DNA of 64,000 bases, taken from positions 124,001 through 188,000 of the forward strand of contig CAVZPR010000001.1 of NCBI GenBank assembly GCA_963777285.1, given 5' to 3'. Of the stretch, positions 57,983-64,000 are shown one piece after another. This stretch comes from JAFARE01 sp963777285. GTDB taxonomy: Bacteria > Chloroflexota > Dormibacteria > Aeolococcales > Aeolococcaceae. Under the pieces are notes generated by a model, which saw only the letters and a program-made list of their open reading frames with translations, did no database searches and was not told the origin of the DNA. Position numbers and translations under genes: made by a program. Every line of letters begins with the position of its first letter. Positions within the stretch are counted from its first letter, which is position 1.

Positions 57983-58453
57983 ATGCCTCGGCGAGCTCGC
58001 GTCACCCGACGCACCATCCTGCCTGACCCGATCTACGCCAACGTGGGCGTGGCCAAGTTCGTCAACTGCCTCATGTTCCGTGGCAAGAAGAGCGTGGCCG
58101 AGGGGATCGTCTACGACGCTTTCGAGAAGATCCGCCGCTCCTCGCGCAAGGAGCCGCTCGATGTCTTCGACCAGGCGATCCGCAACGTCACGCCCATCCT
58201 CGAGGTGAAGCCGAAGCGCGTCGGCGGCGCGACGTACCAGGTGCCGGTGGAGATCCGCCACGACCGCCGCCAGGCGCTGGCCCGCCGCTGGATCATCAGG
58301 TACGCGCGAGCGCGCGGCGGCCGCAGCATGGCCGACCGCCTGGCTTCTGAATTGATGGACGCGGCCAACGGCGTGGGCGCCTCGATCAAGCGCAAGGAAG
58401 ACACGCACAAGATGGCGGAGTCCAACAAGGCCTTCTCCCATTTCCGCTACTGA
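57983..58453 (+). CDS. rpsG: 30S ribosomal protein S7
   Basis: A 156-residue protein beginning MPRRARVTRR with ILPDPIYANVGVAKFVNCLMFRGKKSVAEGI, ILEVKPKRVGGATYQVPVEIRHDRRQALARRW and the C-terminal KREDTHKMAESNKAFSHFRY-type end. It nucleates the 30S head. Length and order are normal. fusA begins one base after its stop. Confidence 0.97.
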   Translation: MPRRARVTRRTILPDPIYANVGVAKFVNCLMFRGKKSVAEGIVYDAFEKIRRSSRKEPLDVFDQAIRNVTPILEVKPKRVGGATYQVPVEIRHDRRQALARRWIIRYARARGGRSMADRLASELMDAANGVGASIKRKEDTHKMAESNKAFSHFRY

Positions 58454-58454
58454 C

Positions 58455-60545
58455 ATGGCAGTCGCAGTGCGCACGCGCGCCTTTCCCCTGGAGAAGACCC
58501 GGAACATCGGGATCATGGCCCACATCGATGCGGGCAAGACCACGACCACCGAGCGCGTGCTGTTCTACACGGGCCGCATCCACAAGATGGGCGAGGTGCA
58601 CGAGGGCGCCGCGACCATGGACTGGATGGTGCAGGAGCAGGAGCGCGGCATCACCATCACGTCAGCCGCGACCGCGGCGGAGTGGCGTGGCCACCGCATC
58701 AACATCATCGACACGCCGGGACACGTCGACTTCACCGTCGAGGTGGAGCGCAGCCTTCGTGTGCTCGACGGCGCCGTTGCCGTGTTCGACGCCGTGGCCG
58801 GAGTGGAGCCGCAGTCGGAGACCGTGTGGCGTCAGGCCGACCGCTACGACGTCCCCCGCATCTGCTTCATCAACAAGATGGACAGGGTAGGAGCTGATTT
58901 TTTCGCCGCTACCGCGGCGATCCGGGACCGGCTGGGCGCGCGGGCGATCCCGATCCAGCTGCCCATCGGCGCGGAGTCCGACTTCAAGGGCATGGTCGAC
59001 CTGATCAACGAGCAGGCGATCATCTACACCGACGACCTGGGCACCACGCTGAAGCGCGCCGCCATCCCCGAGTCCATGCGCGAGCAGGTGGCGCGATACC
59101 GGCACGACCTGCTCGAGGCTGTCGCCGAATCGGACGACGAGGTGATGGTCAAGTATCTCGAGGGTGAGACGCTCAGCCACGACGACATCGTCAAGGGACT
59201 GCGCGCCGGCACCGTGAGCACGCGCATCTTCCCCGTGCTATGCGGCTCGGCGCTGAAGAACAAGGGTGTGCAGCCCATGCTGGACGCGGTGGTGGACTTC
59301 CTGCCGTCACCGCTGGACAAGCCGGCGATCACCGCCAAGCGGCTGCGCGGTGACAAGGACGCCACCATCAAGGTGAGCGACGAGGAGCCGTTCGCCGCTC
59401 TCGCCTTCAAGATCGCCACGGACCCGTTCGTCGGCAAGCTCACCTTCTTCCGGGTGTACAGCGGCGTGCTGCGCAGCGGCTCCTACGTGTACAACGCGAG
59501 CAAGGACGAGCGCGAGCGCGTCGGCCGCATCCTGCAGATGCACGCCAACCACCGCGAGGAGATCGAGGAGGTGCGCGCCGGCGACATCGCCGCGGCCATC
59601 GGCCTGCGCAAGACGACCACCGGCGACACGCTGTGCGACGAACGCCACCCTGTGGTGCTGGAGTCGATCACCTTCCCCGAGCCGGTCATCGCCGTCGCCG
59701 TCGAACCCAAGAGCAAGGCAGACCAGGACAAGATGGGGGTGGCGCTGCAGAAGCTCGCGGAGGAGGACCCGACGTTCCGCGTGCGCACCGACGAGGAGAC
59801 CGGTCAGACGGTCATCTCGGGAATGGGCGAGCTCCACCTCGAGATCATCGTCGACCGCATGCTGCGCGAGTTCAAGGTCGACGCCAACGTGGGCAAGCCG
59901 CAGGTCGCGTATCGCGAGACGATCACGCAGCCGGCGCACGGCACCGGGCGTTTCGTGCGCCAGTCGGGCGGCCGGGGCCAGTACGGCCACGTGGAGCTGG
60001 AGCTGGCGCCCAACGAGGCCGGCAGTGGCTTCGAGTTCCTCAATCGCATCGTCGGCGGAGCGATCCCGCGCGAGTACATCCCCGCGGTGCAGCGCGGCAT
60101 CTCGGATTCGCTGGCCAACGGCGTGCTCGCCGGTTATCCGGTGGTCGACGTGAAGGTCGCGCTGGTGGATGGCTCGTACCACGAGGTCGACTCCAGCGAG
60201 CAGGCGTTCTCCATCGCGGGATCGATGGGCTTCAAGGACGGCCTGCGCAAAGGCAAGCCGGTGCTGCTCGAGCCCATCATGCGGGTCGATGCCTTCATGC
60301 CCGAGGAATTCATGGGTGACGTGATGGGCGACCTGACTGCACGGCGCGGTCACATCCTGGGCATGGAGGGCCGTGCCTCGTCGCAGATGGTGCACGCGGA
60401 GGTGCCGCTGGCGACGATGTTCGGCTATGCCACCGATCTGCGCAGCATGACGCAGGGCCGCGCCAACTACAGCATGGAGTTCCACCACTACCAGCCCCTG
60501 CCGGCAAGCCTTGCCGACGAGATCGTCGCCAAGGCAAAGACATGA
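58455..60545 (+). CDS. fusA: Elongation factor G
   Basis: A 696-residue translocation GTPase. G1 is AHIDAGKTTT (~residues 21-30), switch II DTPGHVDFTVEVERSLRVLDGAV, G4 NKMDR and G5 in the LCGSALKNKGVQ segment. Domain IV contains SGGRGQYGHVELE, and the protein ends in RANYSMEFHHYQPLP, typical of bacterial EF-G. It lies one base after rpsG and 41 bases before tuf, as in the classical str operon. Confidence 0.98.
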   Translation: MAVAVRTRAFPLEKTRNIGIMAHIDAGKTTTTERVLFYTGRIHKMGEVHEGAATMDWMVQEQERGITITSAATAAEWRGHRINIIDTPGHVDFTVEVERSLRVLDGAVAVFDAVAGVEPQSETVWRQADRYDVPRICFINKMDRVGADFFAATAAIRDRLGARAIPIQLPIGAESDFKGMVDLINEQAIIYTDDLGTTLKRAAIPESMREQVARYRHDLLEAVAESDDEVMVKYLEGETLSHDDIVKGLRAGTVSTRIFPVLCGSALKNKGVQPMLDAVVDFLPSPLDKPAITAKRLRGDKDATIKVSDEEPFAALAFKIATDPFVGKLTFFRVYSGVLRSGSYVYNASKDERERVGRILQMHANHREEIEEVRAGDIAAAIGLRKTTTGDTLCDERHPVVLESITFPEPVIAVAVEPKSKADQDKMGVALQKLAEEDPTFRVRTDEETGQTVISGMGELHLEIIVDRMLREFKVDANVGKPQVAYRETITQPAHGTGRFVRQSGGRGQYGHVELELAPNEAGSGFEFLNRIVGGAIPREYIPAVQRGISDSLANGVLAGYPVVDVKVALVDGSYHEVDSSEQAFSIAGSMGFKDGLRKGKPVLLEPIMRVDAFMPEEFMGDVMGDLTARRGHILGMEGRASSQMVHAEVPLATMFGYATDLRSMTQGRANYSMEFHHYQPLPASLADEIVAKAKT

Positions 60546-60586
60546 TCGGAAACCAAACGAGGACAGCAGCCAAGTAAGGACGGAAT

Positions 60587-61777
<1,191 letters not shown>

Positions 61778-61805
61778 GGATCTGATGCACCACAACGTGT
61801 TCAAC

Positions 61806-61964
61806 GTAAGCGACTGGGCGTGGCAGCGCAGCGGGATGCCGCTGCGCGGGACCGCGGGTGTCGATGGGCGCTGCCCATCGCACCCTCCTGCTCAGCTCGC
61901 CCTGCGCTCTGAGCACGTGTGGCTCGCCTCCGCAGAGGGTCCCGCTCCGGGCATGCCGCTGCGC
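61806..61964 (-). repeat. Family II dispersed structured repeat, copy A
   Basis: Read on the minus strand this element matches 12496-12665: block 61891-61932 aligns at 33 of 43 columns, including CGGAGGCGAGCC. Its central hairpin CGATGGGC/GCCCATCG (61862-61880) differs from the other copy by three compensating pairs. A second perfect hairpin, GCGCAGCGG/CCGCTGCGC (61826-61847), lies toward tuf. It lies between tuf and rpsJ, within what is normally one transcript. Confidence 0.6.
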
Positions 61965-61993
61965 TCCAGCGCAATCACCGCACGCATAAGCAC

Positions 61994-62299
61994 ATGGCGC
62001 AGAAGATCCGTATCCGGCTGAAGGCGTACGACCACCGCGTGCTCGACCAGGCCGCGTCGCGCATCGTCGACACAGCCACGCGCACGGGAACCCGTGTCGC
62101 CGGGCCGGTCCCGTTGCCGACCAGCATCAACAAGTACACGGTGGTGCGGTCGCCGTTCATCGACAAGGACTCGCGCGAGCAGTTCGAGATGCGGACGCAC
62201 AAGCGGATCCTGGACATCCTCGACGCCAACCCCAAGGTGGTCGACGCGCTCATGCGCCTCAACCTCCCGAGCGGCGTGAACATCGAGATCAAGCTGTGA
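61994..62299 (+). CDS. rpsJ: 30S ribosomal protein S10
   Basis: A 101-residue protein from ATG 61994: KIRIRLKAYDHRVLDQAASRIVDTATRTG, then GPVPLPTSINKYTVVRSPFIDKDSREQFEMRTHKRIL, and LPSGVNIEIKL at the end, a standard NusE/S10. No good ribosome site precedes the ATG; the nearby upstream bases are repeat-derived. It starts the S10 gene cluster and overlaps rplC by four bases. Confidence 0.97.
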   Translation: MAQKIRIRLKAYDHRVLDQAASRIVDTATRTGTRVAGPVPLPTSINKYTVVRSPFIDKDSREQFEMRTHKRILDILDANPKVVDALMRLNLPSGVNIEIKL

Positions 62300-62938
62300 G
62301 CGGTGCGATCCTGGCCCGCAAGGTGGGCATGGCCCAGGTGTTCACGGAGCGAGGCACCGTGGTCGGCGTCACCGTGCTCGACGCCGGCGGGTGTCGAGTG
62401 GTGCAGCGCAAGACCACCGCCGTCGACGGCTACGAGGCCGCCCAGCTGGGTTTCGGCGAGCGCCTGCCGCGGCGCACGCCGAAGCCGCTCGCGGGACACT
62501 TCAAGCGCGCGGGGCTTGCGCCGCAGCGCGTGCTCGCCGAGGTGCGCGATCCCGGTGACGTCGAGGTCGGCGCGCAGCTCGGCGTTGACCAGTTCACGCC
62601 CGGCGAGCTCATCGACGTGAGCGGCGTCACCCAGGGCAAGGGGTTCGCCGGCCCGCACAAACGGCACAACTTCAAGCGCGGGCCTGTGACGCCACGGCTC
62701 GCACAACATCAAGCAGCCGGGATCGATCGGCTCGACCGACGCGGCGCGCGTCTTCCGCGGCGTGCGCATGGCCGGGCAGCTGGGCGCACGGCGCGCCACG
62801 GTGCGCCATCTCGAGGTGGTGCGCGTCGATGGCGACCGCAATCTGCTGCTCGTGAAGGGCGCGGTCCCGGGACACCGCAACAGCGTCGTGCTGGTGCGTC
62901 GCAGCGCACGCGGCGCGGCCGTCGAGGCGGCGTCATGA
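62296..62938 (+). CDS. rplC: 50S ribosomal protein L3, frameshifted
   Basis: From GTG 62296 the protein is normal through KGFAGPHKRHNFKRGPVT. At about 62692 the frame breaks. Removing one C there (ACG-CCA-CGG to ACG-CAC-GGC) restores THGSHNIKQPGSIGSTDAARVFRGVRMAGQLG and continues to a TGA at 62936-62938, giving 213 residues, the usual L3 length. The stop would overlap the rplD ATG (ATGA), as expected. L3 is essential, so an insertion error in the sequence is the simplest reading; a true +1 slip at a proline codon is an alternative. Confidence 0.9.
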
Positions 62939-63559
62939 GCAGCGTGCGCCTCGTGGATGCGACCGGCGCGGCGACCGGTGAGGTCGACCTGCCGGGCGCG
63001 GTCTTCGACACCGAGGTCAACGTCGCGGTGATGCATCAGGCGCTGCTGCGCCAGCTGGCCAATGGCCGCCAGGGCACGCACTCCACGCGCACCCGCGGCA
63101 AGGTGCGCGGCGGTGGGCGCAAGCCGTACCGTCAGAAGGGAACCGGACGCGCACGGCAGGGGTCGATCCGCGCGCCGCAGTGGACCGGCGGTGGCGTCGT
63201 GTTCGGCCCGCACCCGCGTTCGTACCGGCAGGAGATGCCACGCAAGCAGCGCCGCACGGCGCTGCGCAGCGCGCTGACGACGAAGGCTCGCGAGCAGCAG
63301 CTGATGGTGCTCGGAGAGTTCTCGCTGGAGGCGCCGCGAACCCGTGCCGTCGTCGAGCCTGCTCCGCACGGTTGAGGCGGGCCGGCGCGTGCTCATGGTC
63401 CTGGGGACGCACAACGAGGTGCTGGAGAAGAGCGCGCGCAACATCCCCGAGGTGCGCGTGGTGCTCGCCGGCAACCTGTCGGTGCGCGACCTGCTCGCCG
63501 CGGAGACGGTCCTGCTGACCCAGGAGGCGCTGGAGCACGTCACCGAGGTGCTGGCATGA
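62935..63559 (+). CDS. rplD: 50S ribosomal protein L4, frameshifted
   Basis: From ATG 62935 the protein reads normally (VAVMHQALLRQLANGRQGTHSTRTRGKVRGGGRKPYRQKGTGRARQGSIRAPQW) to RTRAVVE. Then the frame breaks at about 63358. Deleting one C (GAG-CCT-GCT to GAG-CTG-CTC) restores LLRTVEAGRRVLMVLGTHNEVLEKSARNIPEV and ends at TGA 63557-63559 with 207 residues, the normal length. The end overlaps the rplW ATG by four bases. Two similar single-C insertions in neighbouring essential genes argue for sequence error. Confidence 0.9.
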
Positions 63560-63876
63560 GCGCGGGCCGGAGCTTCGAGCAGGTGCTCATCAGGCCGGTG
63601 GTGAGTGAGAAGTCGTACGCAGCGATGGCCAACGGCCGCTATGTCTTCCGCTGCCATCCGTCGGCCAACAAGATCGAGATCCGGCGCGCCGTGGAAGAGG
63701 CGTTCGCCGATCAGAAGATCTCGGTGATCTCCGTGAACACCATCGTGGTGCGCGGCAAGGTGCGGCAGCGCTCACGCGGCCGTTCCCGCGTGTCGGGCAG
63801 CAGCACCGGGTGGAAGAAGGCCGTGGTGACGCTCGCGCCCGGCCAGAAGATAGAAGGCCTCTTCGAAGGCGTGTAA
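63556..63876 (+). CDS. rplW: 50S ribosomal protein L23
   Basis: A 106-residue protein with the L23 fold: VLIRPVVSEKSYAAMANGRYVFRCHPSANKIEIRRAVEEAF, then VISVNTIVVRGKVRQRSRGRSRVSGSSTGWKKAVVTLAPGQKIEGLFEGV. It binds near the exit tunnel and docks SRP and trigger factor. It overlaps rplD by four bases and precedes rplB by seven. Confidence 0.96.
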   Translation: MSAGRSFEQVLIRPVVSEKSYAAMANGRYVFRCHPSANKIEIRRAVEEAFADQKISVISVNTIVVRGKVRQRSRGRSRVSGSSTGWKKAVVTLAPGQKIEGLFEGV

Positions 63877-63883
63877 GTTAGAA

Positions 63884-64000
63884 ATGCCAGTAAAGAAGTA
63901 CAAGCCCACCAGCCCCGGACGGCGGTTCATGTCCGTCAGCACCTTCGAAGAGGTCACGCGCGGCACGCCGGAGCGCACCCTGGTGGAGCATCTCAAGAAG
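63884..64000 (+). CDS. rplB: 50S ribosomal protein L2, 3' end outside the window
   Basis: The first 39 codons: MPVKKYKPTSPGRRFMSV followed by STFEEVTRGTPERTLVEHLKK, the usual L2 N-terminus. A ribosome site GTTAGAA is weak. It continues beyond the right edge, as expected for the S10 cluster. Confidence 0.95.
   Translation, partial: MPVKKYKPTSPGRRFMSVSTFEEVTRGTPERTLVEHLKK

Noticed and set aside
62685..62700. Programmed +1 frameshift in rplC as the main reading
   Set aside because: No slippery stop or conserved signal is seen, and deleting a single C restores the conserved histidine of the T-H-G-S-H motif exactly, which points to an inserted base instead.

Overview
This window comes from a high-GC bacterial chromosome, most likely an uncultured monoderm terrabacterium of the Dormibacterota, Chloroflexota or deep Actinomycetota type. 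The phylum is my inference. It rests on the GC-rich coding, frequent GTG starts, a Tad pilus set without a visible secretin, many small lipoproteins, a PknB-like kinase beside an FHA-ABC exporter (as in mycobacterial Rv1746/Rv1747), and an actinobacterial-style coiled-coil insertion in RpoC.

Layout. 0-6.3 kb: the end of a membrane protein gene, a HEPN-like/FHA/FHA/ABC fusion, and a Ser/Thr kinase. 6.5-8.7 kb: a DMT transporter and glutamate dehydrogenase. 8.8-12.5 kb: rpmG, tRNA-Trp, secE, nusG, rplK and rplA, followed two bases later by a receiver-CpaE fusion. 12.7-20.3 kb: Tad/Flp pilus genes (pilin, tadC, tadB, cpaB), cvpA, a receiver protein and a TPR protein. 20.4-26 kb: two ABC export systems. 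26-28.8 kb: a frameshifted CAP-domain gene and tadA. 28.9-35.7 kb: an accessory stretch of lipoproteins, small enzymes and acetyltransferases. 35.8-41.7 kb: a second tadA, a ParA-like ATPase and two-component proteins. 42-47.9 kb: tandem polytopic membrane paralogues, a DegS-like kinase with a receiver, and a HAD phosphatase. 48-57.3 kb (minus strand): rplJ-rplL-rpoB-rpoC. 57.6 kb to the end (plus strand): rpsL-rpsG-fusA-tuf-rpsJ-rplC-rplD-rplW-rplB.

The usual secE-to-rpoC ribosomal block is therefore split by about 45 kb, and its rpo half is inverted. The pilus genes and their regulators fill the gap, so translation, transcription and surface-appendage genes are interleaved.

The most unusual content is non-coding. 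Two dispersed repeat families sit between genes, and each has two copies in the window. Family I is a 79-nt core at 41882-41960 (minus orientation) and 56154-56232 (plus orientation). Family II is about 160 nt at 12496-12665 (plus) and 61806-61964 (minus). In both families the copies differ mainly by paired changes that preserve a hairpin, which is what a folded RNA or a palindromic mobile DNA element would show. One family I copy sits inside a nested array of half-elements between rplL and rpoB. One family II copy separates tuf from rpsJ.

Three genes (rplC, rplD and the CAP-domain gene) carry apparent single-base frameshifts. In the ribosomal genes an extra C in a short run explains them, and sequencing or assembly error is the first suspect.
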